From Candidatus Sumerlaeota bacterium (GTDB taxonomy: Bacteria; Sumerlaeota; Sumerlaeia; MWCT01; JAUWMI01): a stretch of DNA of 64,000 nt. A model generated the notes under the pieces. The model was not told the origin of the DNA, made no database searches, and saw only the letters and a program-made list of their open reading frames with translations. Below are positions 8,807 through 15,574 of the stretch, in pieces. A program made the translations under genes and the position numbers. The first letter of the stretch is position 1, and every line of letters starts with the position of its first letter. Location: assembly GCA_030613245.1 (NCBI GenBank), contig JAUWMI010000013.1:1-64000 (forward strand), read 5' to 3'.

Positions 8807-9709
8807 ATGTTTATCAATAAACTTAAAATTCTGATCGCATGTTTAATATTAATTTCTTTCCCATTAGTTCTACGAGCTGAGACATTAAATTTACCCACTC
8901 GACCCCTTAACGCTATGGAGGGTAGCGTTTTTAAAACTTATATAGAAAATATGTCATTAACGGATAGGGAAAATGCTATTATTCAGGAAGTTACCGCGGG
9001 GAATATACCAAATTTTATGCGTAATTTGGTACCTGTTACAGTCAGCACGACGATTAACAGTCAATCGCATACTGCAATATATCATGTCATTCCCGATTAT
9101 CTGGCGGTTGGCTCAGATACGGATTATTTTCTGATGCCGATGACTCCATTGACAGCACAAAAAATTGCCGATGCTCTGGGTTGTAATTTGCCGACCAGGA
9201 AAATGGTTAATGATATATGGTCTAAAGCTTCGGTGAAATTATCACCAGCACCAATCCCACCCAGCCCTGAAATGACCACAGTACCGGTCTTTTGGGACCA
9301 TAATACGATTGTCCGGGTCCAGAGGGCTGCCTATTTGGGATCAAACCCTCTGGGACATCTGGTTGGTGGTGATAAAAAAGATGTGGTTGTTACAAAATTA
9401 TTGGCGACCAATACTGGAAAAGTTGCTATTTATGGTTGGCATTATACCAGTGGTACGCCGATCCAAAATTTATATCTCGGTCATGATGAATATTATGCAG
9501 ATTATAGTCATGGGATACGATTGGTTAAGTTGATTATGACTCTTGATGGTAATACCACCACAATTCCTAATATTCTTCAGGATACGACTTATAATGTTTT
9601 GCTGAGTGATGAAGGAGTCGTAACGACATACCGGTATCCTGTGCTATCACGCTTGAATTTTCCCGATCGGGACTCATTTCCATCCACACCTCATTGCCTC
9701 CAGCTGTAG
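8807..9709 (+). CDS. Secreted protein of unknown function
   Basis: The 300-residue product has a signal peptide (MFINKLKILIACLILIS to about residue 25) and no other membrane segment. The C-terminal part has a distinctive run: VGGDKKDVVVT, VAIYGWHYTSG, then YADYSHGIRLV. I recall similar hypothetical secreted proteins in environmental bacteria but no assigned function. AGGAGG at 8791-8796 is 10 bases from ATG 8807, which decides the start over the earlier in-frame ATG at 8771. The stop TAG (9707-9709) lies inside a GTAGGGG palindrome. Confidence 0.7.
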   Translation: MFINKLKILIACLILISFPLVLRAETLNLPTRPLNAMEGSVFKTYIENMSLTDRENAIIQEVTAGNIPNFMRNLVPVTVSTTINSQSHTAIYHVIPDYLAVGSDTDYFLMPMTPLTAQKIADALGCNLPTRKMVNDIWSKASVKLSPAPIPPSPEMTTVPVFWDHNTIVRVQRAAYLGSNPLGHLVGGDKKDVVVTKLLATNTGKVAIYGWHYTSGTPIQNLYLGHDEYYADYSHGIRLVKLIMTLDGNTTTIPNILQDTTYNVLLSDEGVVTTYRYPVLSRLNFPDRDSFPSTPHCLQL

Positions 9710-9729
9710 GGGCGTTCAATTGAACGCCC
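9706..9729. repeat. GTAGGGG palindrome, core GTTCAATTGAAC
   Basis: GTAGGGGCGTTCAATTGAAC then GCCC; the last few bases of the right arm are lost. It provides the stop codon of the gene ending at 9709. It is the only copy found in the first 19 kb. Confidence 0.75.
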
Positions 9730-9759
9730 GAACAAACCGTTCGCAGTTGACAATTTGAA

Positions 9760-9980
9760 TAATTTCGGGGACGGGTTAAGAAATACAAGTCATTTGCAAG
9801 CAAGGAGAAACAGACATGGGCGATAAGGGGAAAAAAGATAAAGGCAGAAGAGAACAACAGAAAAAGGCCAAGCTTGGTCTGAAGGAAAAACGAAAATTGA
9901 AAAGAGAAAAGAAGAATAAATAAATGCCCGGTGGGAAGAAATATATAAACTGTCCCTTAATCGCTCTTTCCCCCTATTGC
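9760..9980 (+). mobile_element. MITE-like repeat, copy D (complete, diverged right end)
   Basis: Contains the leader, AAGGAG, a 35-codon ORF and a right end altered to ATATAAACTGTCCC. Additional CCCCCTATTGC follows at 9970-9980. Confidence 0.75.
9816..9923 (+). CDS. Lysine-rich 35-residue microprotein of the repeat, copy D
   Basis: Same frame and length as the ORF at 4145, starting MGDKGKKDKGRREQQ. Changes are two Lys to Arg, Gly-Leu in place of Thr-Gln, and synonymous third positions. Function unknown. Confidence 0.55.
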   Translation: MGDKGKKDKGRREQQKKAKLGLKEKRKLKREKKNK

Positions 9981-9996
9981 TCTAGGAGTGGCCCAG

Positions 9997-11316
9997 ATGA
10001 GAAATGCGTGTATACGACTTGCTTGCTGTGCTTTCGCATGGATGTCTTCGTTCGCGGCTGGTGGGGAGGAAGAACCACGATTCGAGCCCATCCCCGAAGA
10101 GCAGTATCCCGCCTTGGTGTTCGTTCAAGAGGATATCAAGGCTGATGCACCTGACCGAAGCAGTCTAATGGTTGCGACCTTCGTCGGGGACAAACCTACT
10201 GTACAGAAGGTCATGACAGCGCAGAACGTCAAGGCAGTGCAGTTGAGTGATGCTGTATTTCTATTGGAAGCAGATCAGTACCCTAAAGATCGCGCCCTGT
10301 GGAGCCAGGCTCACTTCCTTGTCAATTTCCACACGGGTTCCAGCGTGTTACTCTCAAGAAGCAAGTCGCGCGACAAACTCGTGCACCTCCAGTGTCTCCT
10401 CAGTATGCCGAACAATGACGAAGCTATCATCCTTCGATATGGACAGGGAACAGAAGAAAGCACGTTGATACACGTGGATTTGAAGACACTCGAGACCACC
10501 CCACGATACACGCTGCCAAGAATTGATGCGACGCGCGAGTTCCATGGTCCCCACATCAAGATATCCCCGGACTTTAGACTGATTGCGGCCATGGTCCGCC
10601 GCGAGCAACGGGAGCCACGAACGGCATCTAGGCGGTCCTCCTTCTCACTCCGTGTGCTTGACCTAGAAACCATGAAGGCGACCGAACTTGATGACAAAGT
10701 CATGGTGGAGATCAGTCCGGCTTCTTCCTTTGGTTATGGAACGCCACCATTTGAGTGGATTAATGCTCAAGATATCCTATACCAGCACATGATTCCAGAG
10801 GATGTGGAAGAAGGCAGGTTCCGTCACAAGGCACAGTACGTGTTGCAGTGTGTCAACGTCAAGAGCAAGAAGATCACAGAATGGGATAGGAGGCGTCTGC
10901 CGCTGACCTTAGCGGGGGGCGATATTCGTCGTGATTGGCTTACCGGAGAACTGCGGTATCAGGACTTCATAGTAGACACACGCAGCCACAAAGTAATACC
11001 CTACCGCCCATGCTACTCCGTGAAGCTCGGCTCTGGCAGCACTGAGATACGTTTTCGCGACAAAGTGCTCCACCAACACAAGGGTGGCTACTCCTACGCC
11101 CAAGGATGCATTTCGCACTCGCGAGAGCAATTTGCCTACTTCGTACGCTTCGACAACAAGGCTGGTACTCCAACTGTCTTCGCAAAAATAAGAGACATGA
11201 AACAACAGGTGGTAGTTACAGAAGTGCCGTTCTACACCACGCTGCTGACGTGGATTGAGGACACAAGCAACTTACGAAAAAAACAGCCCAACAACTGGAT
11301 GAAGTCGGACGAGTAA
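9997..11316 (+). CDS. Secreted protein of unknown function (cassette gene)
   Basis: The 439-residue product begins with a signal peptide (MRNACIRLACCAFAWMSSFA) and shows alternating beta-strand-like segments through its length, possibly a propeller, but I recognise no family. TAGGAG at 9983-9988 favours ATG 9997 over GTG 9988. The last ten codons lie inside an attC site (11286-11356), a common arrangement for integron cassette genes. A MITE copy directly precedes the gene. Codon use looks different from the AT-rich cassettes upstream, consistent with separate origins. Confidence 0.65.
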   Translation: MRNACIRLACCAFAWMSSFAAGGEEEPRFEPIPEEQYPALVFVQEDIKADAPDRSSLMVATFVGDKPTVQKVMTAQNVKAVQLSDAVFLLEADQYPKDRALWSQAHFLVNFHTGSSVLLSRSKSRDKLVHLQCLLSMPNNDEAIILRYGQGTEESTLIHVDLKTLETTPRYTLPRIDATREFHGPHIKISPDFRLIAAMVRREQREPRTASRRSSFSLRVLDLETMKATELDDKVMVEISPASSFGYGTPPFEWINAQDILYQHMIPEDVEEGRFRHKAQYVLQCVNVKSKKITEWDRRRLPLTLAGGDIRRDWLTGELRYQDFIVDTRSHKVIPYRPCYSVKLGSGSTEIRFRDKVLHQHKGGYSYAQGCISHSREQFAYFVRFDNKAGTPTVFAKIRDMKQQVVVTEVPFYTTLLTWIEDTSNLRKKQPNNWMKSDE

Positions 11317-11356
11317 ACGCTGCGCGTTTACTCGCCGCTTATCCAGAACGTTAGCC
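11286..11356 (+). other. attC site
   Basis: R'' GCCCAAC (11286-11292) and R' GTTAGCC (11350-11356) flank a long stem. CTGGAT-G-AAG pairs with CTT-ATCCAG, leaving G11301 extrahelical, and an inner CGAGTAAACGC / GCGTTTACTCG hairpin forms the variable terminal structure. The gene ending at 11316 stops inside it. Confidence 0.8.
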
Positions 11357-11393
11357 TGCGCATCGCTGACTTTAAGCTTGACGCTTGCGGCTG

Positions 11394-11506
11394 GGTAATA
11401 TGGGGACGGGTTAAGAAATACAAGTCATTTGCAAACAAGGAGAAACAGAAAAGAAGAATAAATAAATGCCCGGTGAGAAGAAATATATTACCTGTCCCTC
11501 TATTGG
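11394..11506 (+). mobile_element. MITE-like repeat, copy E (internal deletion)
   Basis: Both ends are present but the ORF is removed: the leader GGAGAAACAG is joined directly to AAAAGAAGAATAAATAA. Exactly the same junction occurs in copy F at 12497. Confidence 0.75.
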
Positions 11507-11609
11507 CCTCCACCGGAGTGCGGCACAGCACCAGACCGGTTCTTTACCTGAAATTCTGTGGAATTCCTCAGGATGCCACCAAAAAGGGCTTGACTCTGCG
11601 GTTATCTAT

Positions 11610-11692
11610 GTTAACTTCATGAGTCGAGGTTAACTTGGGTTAACCATCGCCCAAGCGGTTAACTTCTCTTAAGCTAAGGGACTTGGGTTAAT
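11610..11692. promoter_or_regulatory. Cluster of GTTAAC boxes, probable operator of the toxin-antitoxin pair
   Basis: GTTAAC occurs at 11610-11615, 11629-11634, 11639-11644 and 11658-11663, with a partial box GGGTTAAT at 11685-11692. Two of them form the inverted repeat GGTTAACTTGGGTTAACC. Antitoxins commonly bind repeats in their own promoter, so autoregulation by the HTH protein downstream is the natural inference. Confidence 0.55.
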
Positions 11693-11713
11693 ATTGTGAG
11701 TGAAGGCAAAAAA

Positions 11714-11971
11714 ATGGCCAACGAGACCTATATCACTATCCCCAAACTGGCTGAACTTTTGGGGGTCAGTCGTATCGCGATCTACAAAAGGGTAAAGAAA
11801 GGACAGATCCCTGCCACAAAGATCGGTCGGACTTACGTCATTACCGACAAGACTATCGCACATATCCTTGGCAAGAGAGTGACAGAACGAGGTAAGAAGC
11901 ATATAGATGCCGCTATTCATAAGGTAGTACGAGAATACGGGGAAGTACTCAAGAAACTAGGCAAGGAATAG
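11714..11971 (+). CDS. HTH (excisionase/MerR-like) antitoxin partner of Doc
   Basis: The 85-residue protein opens with a winged-helix/excisionase-type fold: YITIPKLAELLGVSRIAIYK, then RVKKGQIPATKIGRTYVI. The C-terminal 40 residues (HIDAAIHKVVREYGEVLKKL) look helical and are positioned to neutralise the toxin. GAAGG lies seven bases before ATG 11714; an in-frame GTG at 11696 lacks a ribosome binding site. The stop overlaps the toxin start by one base (TAGTG), as in co-translated toxin-antitoxin pairs. This helix-turn-helix plus Doc pairing is known in outline from other bacteria. Confidence 0.75.
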   Translation: MANETYITIPKLAELLGVSRIAIYKRVKKGQIPATKIGRTYVITDKTIAHILGKRVTERGKKHIDAAIHKVVREYGEVLKKLGKE

Positions 11972-12387
11972 TGAAAATCATCTCTCTGAAAGAAGTCGAA
12001 TACCTTGCCTTCCGGCTTGCAAAAGAACATCTCTCTTTCAACGAGCCAATACCCGATTTTTCGACTCGGTTCCCAAAGATACTTGAAAGCTGTGTGGTGA
12101 CCCCTTTTCAGCGGTTCTCTGGCAAACGTCTGTATCCGTCGCTTGTTGCTAGGGCCAGTATTCTCTTCTACCTTATGATTAAGAACCATCCTTTCCAGAA
12201 TGGTAATAAGAGAATTGCAATAACCACTCTGCTTACGTTCCTGCATGGCAATAACAAATGGCTCAAAGTCGACACCCAAGAATTCTATAATTTGACAGTA
12301 TGGGTGGCACAAAGTCCGGCTGGATTCAACGAACAAGTTGTTGCGGCTATAGAAAAATTTATTCGAAGCCATTTGACAAATTTGTGA
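11971..12387 (+). CDS. Death-on-curing (Doc) family toxin
   Basis: The 138-residue protein has the Fic/Doc core HPFQNGNKR at residues 73-81; the Doc-type motif is HxFx(N/D)(A/G)NKR. Known Doc phosphorylates EF-Tu, whereas longer Fic proteins AMPylate. The Lys in NKR rather than Gly-Arg in the motif is typical of Doc, so phosphotransfer is inferred. Length fits the family (about 125-140). Start is GTG, translationally coupled to the antitoxin. Confidence 0.85.
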   Translation: MKIISLKEVEYLAFRLAKEHLSFNEPIPDFSTRFPKILESCVVTPFQRFSGKRLYPSLVARASILFYLMIKNHPFQNGNKRIAITTLLTFLHGNNKWLKVDTQEFYNLTVWVAQSPAGFNEQVVAAIEKFIRSHLTNL

Positions 12388-12496
12388 ACTGCTCCCCTCG
12401 TGCTTTCATGTTCAAGGAGCACACAAGAAAGATACAGTAATGAAGAAACGAGACTGGTTTGCGCAAGCAAGGCATTGAGCTAACCAAATGGATTCC

Positions 12497-12634
12497 GTGG
12501 ACGGGTTAAGAAATACAAGTCATTTTCAAGCAAGGGGAAACAGAAAAGAAGAATAAATAATTGCCCAGTGGGAAGAAATATATTCCCGTCGCCCTATTAT
12601 TGCCCGCCTATTGCCCCTATTGTCCCCTCTATTG
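12497..12634 (+). mobile_element. MITE-like repeat, copy F (internal deletion)
   Basis: Same deletion junction as copy E (AAACAG joined to AAAAGAAGAATAAAT), with GGGG replacing GGAG in the leader. The right end is extended by the same CCTATT/CCCGCC run seen after copy C. Confidence 0.75.
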
Positions 12635-12718
12635 TCATGACATGCTCTCAACGAGATTGGCACATTAAAAAAAAAGGACTCTTTTTCAAATGAGTTAGCA
12701 TTTCATAACGAAGGGAAT

Positions 12719-12768
12719 CCCCCTCACCTTTCTCCTCTCCCCTCAGGGGAGAGGGATGGGGTGAGGGG
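12719..12768. repeat. GC-rich palindromic repeat
   Basis: CCCCTCACC...GGTGAGGGG outer arms and CTCTCCCCT/AGGGGAGAG inner arms form a double-step hairpin. Repeats of this composition occur in many unrelated bacterial genomes. Confidence 0.65.
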
Positions 12769-12980
12769 AACATCAGGAGCAAACTGCTGTGAAGTTTCCG
12801 TTACCCTCGAAGCCCTAAACATTCTAGAGTTGCTCTATGTCTAAACAATTATTTTGCTAACCTTTCTGACAAAGAGCCAAAAAAAGATTGATAACGCATA
12901 CGGGATTAGGATAATTGGCCAAGGATGCTGGAACCATGATTTGTACTCGTGTTTTGAATTTGAGTAGAAAAGGAGCTCGC

Positions 12981-13036
12981 ACTCCGGTCGATAGGCTTTG
13001 ACCCGGTTTATTCAGATTGTATAATCATTGTTAGGT
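12981..13036 (+). other. Second copy of the 2463 repeat with attC-like end
   Basis: ACTCCGGTCGATAGGCTTTG, then an imperfect TTTATTCAGATTGTATAA hairpin and CATTGTTAGGT. GTTAGGT fits the R' consensus GTTRRRY, but no clear R'' partner is visible. Confidence 0.4.
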
Positions 13037-13047
13037 GAGGGATTTAG

Positions 13048-13815
13048 ATGAAGATACTCGGGATAGTTCTCATGATTGTGGCTGTCATAGGATTCTTTCT
13101 TTGGTTGAGTCGAAATAAGAATGAGACGAGCAGCTCCACAATGTTTGATATGTCTAAGCCTGATTTCCAAATCGACGCTACTCCAGACAGTCCATTAAGC
13201 TTTGGTTACAAGATATCCTGGTTGGCCATCAGAACTAGTGATATGGAGCAAGTTGCTGAAAAGCTTGAATTGGAAGACACACGCGAAGCAAACTGGCAAA
13301 CAGGGCTTCAGACAGCTTATGAGACTTATGATGGGACAGTATTTGTAACTCCCCCAATCAAGGAGTGGGTGTTTGTAGTCGGCATCATGCTTCCTGATGC
13401 TGGGGATTCAAACAATCCAGATAAGGCAAGTCCATTCTTAACACATGTTGGCACTACGTATGACTCGCTCTACTATTTTGCCACACATCGAGTAGTAGAA
13501 TATCACGCTTGGGCTAAAGTAGAAAATGGAGAGATCGTACGAGCATATGCCTATTCAGGTGAACAAGGCAAGACTTTTTGGAACAAAGGTGAAAAAACTG
13601 AAATAGAGCAGCAATTGAAGTTTAACTTTTTTGCTGATGAACCTCCAAGCGGCGAAGGGGATAAATATTGGGAAAGAGAGGATCTGCGGTTTCCAAACGA
13701 AGAAGATGTATTAAGGATATCTGGTGCATGGTGTTTAAATCCAATAGAAATAGAGAATATGAATCTTGAATCCAGCACGGGAATCATTGGAAAAGTTCCT
13801 GAGAAGTGGAAATAA
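13048..13815 (+). CDS. Membrane-anchored protein of unknown function
   Basis: The 255-residue protein has one N-terminal transmembrane segment (residues 3-20) followed by a soluble domain. The text GYKISWLAIRTSD, NWQTGLQTAYE and VFVTPPIKEWVFVVG resembles hypothetical proteins I recall from several phyla without assigned function. A TAAGG-free but purine-rich leader precedes ATG 13048. The stop codon overlaps the ATG of a truncated microprotein ORF created by MITE insertion (TAATG). It sits in the cassette-like region about 12 bases after GTTAGGT. Confidence 0.65.
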   Translation: MKILGIVLMIVAVIGFFLWLSRNKNETSSSTMFDMSKPDFQIDATPDSPLSFGYKISWLAIRTSDMEQVAEKLELEDTREANWQTGLQTAYETYDGTVFVTPPIKEWVFVVGIMLPDAGDSNNPDKASPFLTHVGTTYDSLYYFATHRVVEYHAWAKVENGEIVRAYAYSGEQGKTFWNKGEKTEIEQQLKFNFFADEPPSGEGDKYWEREDLRFPNEEDVLRISGAWCLNPIEIENMNLESSTGIIGKVPEKWK

Positions 13816-13901
13816 TGGCGGATTTCGGAGACAAACAGAAAAAGGCCAAGCTTAATCTAAAGGAAAAACGAAAATTGAAAAAAGAAAAGAAGAATAAATA
13901 A
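13815..13901 (+). CDS. Truncated lysine-rich microprotein with a new start
   Basis: The insertion of MITE copy G lost the element's own start, but ATG 13815 (overlapping the previous stop) reads in frame into the last 22 residues of the microprotein, giving MADFGDKQKKAKLNL and a KNK end (28 residues). Translational coupling is possible; whether it is made is unknown. Confidence 0.35.
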   Translation: MADFGDKQKKAKLNLKEKRKLKKEKKNK

Positions 13902-13941
13902 TTGCCCGGTGGGAAGAAATATATAACCTGTCCGCCTATTG
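13826..13941 (+). mobile_element. MITE-like repeat, copy G (left end missing)
   Basis: Only the 3' part of the ORF and the right end (ATATAACCTGTCCGCCTATTG) are present. The left boundary is immediately after the stop of the preceding gene. Confidence 0.75.
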
Positions 13942-13995
13942 CCTCAAACAGTCTGTGCTTCCCATTTTATACAGACTGTATAATTATTGTTAAAT
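13942..13995 (+). other. Possible attC site
   Basis: ACAGTCTGT (13948-13956) pairs with ACAGACTGT (13971-13979), and GTTAAAT (13989-13995) fits R'. The left simple site is unclear, perhaps destroyed by MITE copy G. The right half matches those at 2597 and 13008. Confidence 0.4.
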
Positions 13996-14138
13996 GCCAT
14001 GAAATAGAGGTGTTAAATGTTTAATGATATATATTGTTTATAAATTGCTGTAATGTAATAAGATACGAAAATATATGTTAAATGTTGTTGACTTCTGCTG
14101 CAAATAATAACACATTCTATTCTAAATGTGATCTGTAA

Positions 14139-15284
14139 ATGGATAACGAATTCAAACACTTTGATTTGAGGTTGATTACCCCTAAATTTGAATCTGGGGC
14201 AACAGATCTTATAATCGAACTGGACTTTCTACGCAGAAGTGTCCCTAGCGGGACAACACCTCGCCATATCTTCTTTCAAATCAAAGATATCTTTCATATG
14301 TTAGAGAGTATCGGCTCGGCACGTATTGAAGGTAATCGTACAACTATACTTGAATACATTGAAACTAAAATCGAGAGGCAAGAGGAACAGCCTGAACCAT
14401 TTAAAGAAATTGAAAACATGGAGCATGCTTTGACTTTTATCGACGATCACATAAATGATTATCCCTCAATCAATCGAGCCTTTTTAAGTGAATTACATAA
14501 AATAGTTGTTAAGGGTCTTTCAACGGAAGGCAGCAAGAACCCTGGAGATTATCGAAAAACTGCTGTGAGAATCCGTGGATCTAATCTTGTGAATCCTGAT
14601 TGCAACCAAGTTCCAATCTATATGGATGGACTATTAAATTTCATAAATCATAATGATCCCCCTAAATATGACCTATTAAAAACCGCTTTGGCTCACCATC
14701 GGTTTGCATGGATTCATCCTTTTGATAATGGTAACGGTAGAACTGTTCGCCTTCTTACCTACGCTATGCTTGTCAAACAAGGTTTTAGAGTTCACCTTGC
14801 ACGTATTCTAAATCCCACTGCTGTTTTTTGTCACGATAGAGAAAAATATTATGATTCACTAGCCCGTGCAGATGTGGGCGATGATAAAGGATTACTCGAT
14901 TGGTGTATGTATATGCTCAAGGGGCTAAAAAGAGAAATTACAAGGGTAGATCAATTAAGTGACTATACCTATATAAAATTGAAAATTCTAAATCCTACTC
15001 TTAATTTTGCCCTCGATAGAAAATTAATTACTGCTATGGAATATAAGATTCTGAAATTGGCTGTTGACAATGACGAAATCGCAAACTCTGACATTAAGAA
15101 GATTTTTCCCACTCGCAATACTGCTGATATATCCAGAATTATCAGAAATATCAAAAACAAAAAAATGATTGCTCCGAAAGTTGAGAAAGGGAGAAAATAT
15201 ATCCTCCGCTTTGATAGTAATTTTCTCTTACGAGGAATAATAAATGCTCTTGGAGAAAATAATTTTCTACCCATCAATGAGTAA
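14139..15284 (+). CDS. Fic family protein (class II, autoinhibited AMP transferase)
   Basis: The 381-residue protein has the catalytic motif HPFDNGNGR at 193-201 (HxFxxGNGR, the AMPylating type). Upstream, S60-A-R-I-E64-G65-N fits the inhibitory helix motif (S/T)xxxE(G/N), which places it in class II where an N-terminal helix blocks ATP binding. The C-terminal 100 residues look like a winged helix (SDIKKIFPTRNTADISRIIR), as in many Fic proteins of this length. The target is unknown. It lies directly before an attC site and in AT-rich DNA, so it is probably a cassette gene. Confidence 0.85.
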   Translation: MDNEFKHFDLRLITPKFESGATDLIIELDFLRRSVPSGTTPRHIFFQIKDIFHMLESIGSARIEGNRTTILEYIETKIERQEEQPEPFKEIENMEHALTFIDDHINDYPSINRAFLSELHKIVVKGLSTEGSKNPGDYRKTAVRIRGSNLVNPDCNQVPIYMDGLLNFINHNDPPKYDLLKTALAHHRFAWIHPFDNGNGRTVRLLTYAMLVKQGFRVHLARILNPTAVFCHDREKYYDSLARADVGDDKGLLDWCMYMLKGLKREITRVDQLSDYTYIKLKILNPTLNFALDRKLITAMEYKILKLAVDNDEIANSDIKKIFPTRNTADISRIIRNIKNKKMIAPKVEKGRKYILRFDSNFLLRGIINALGENNFLPINE

Positions 15285-15288
15285 AAGT

Positions 15289-15366
15289 ATTTAACATCTC
15301 GATTGAGCGGACCTTACCTACCCCGCTGGGCGGCTTCCTAGGGGCTGCTCATTTTGTGTGTTGGGC
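15289..15366 (+). other. attC site
   Basis: R'' ATTTAAC (15289-15295) and R' GTTGGGC (15360-15366) both fit consensus. TGAGC (15304-15308) pairs with GCTCA (15347-15351) and CCCC/GGGG pairs inside, with unpaired bases on the left arm. It starts two bases after the Fic stop codon. Confidence 0.65.
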
Positions 15367-15484
15367 GGCTTGAGCCGTTGCGTTATCCAAAATTTAGAAG
15401 ATGTTTTAATGTCACGTATTGTGATCTCAGTTCCAGACTATTTCAAATCACTCAGCCTGAAGTATCCTCCGCGAAAATCGTTGT

Positions 15485-15556
15485 GGTAATATGTAGACAG
15501 ACTACGAAATTAAGTTGAAAATGAAAAAAAATAAAACATATCATTAATTTATTGGG
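15485..15556 (+). repeat. Two-copy repeat with GACTACGAAATTAAG, copy 2
   Basis: Second copy of the element at 7217-7292, with a TAATATGTAGACAGACTACG start and the same AT-rich tail. It ends about 20 bases before the GH9 start codon and may carry its promoter or leader. Confidence 0.65.
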
Positions 15557-15574
15557 AGAATAGCGAGGGTATCC

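Larger units (their letters stand above)
11317..11713. other. Intergenic stretch: attC, deleted MITE and a GTTAAC cluster
   Basis: No protein gene is visible. The stretch contains the second half of the attC site, the internally deleted MITE copy E (11394-11506) and the GTTAAC boxes ahead of the toxin-antitoxin pair. About 90 bases (11507-11600) show nothing recognisable. Confidence 0.6.
12388..13047. other. Long intergenic stretch with repeats
   Basis: No supported gene in 660 bases. It holds the deleted MITE copy F (12497-12634), a GC-rich palindrome (12719-12768), the block shared with 2463 (12981-13027) and an attC-like right half ending GTTAGGT (13030-13036). The region 12770-12980 shows nothing recognisable. 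Confidence 0.6.
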
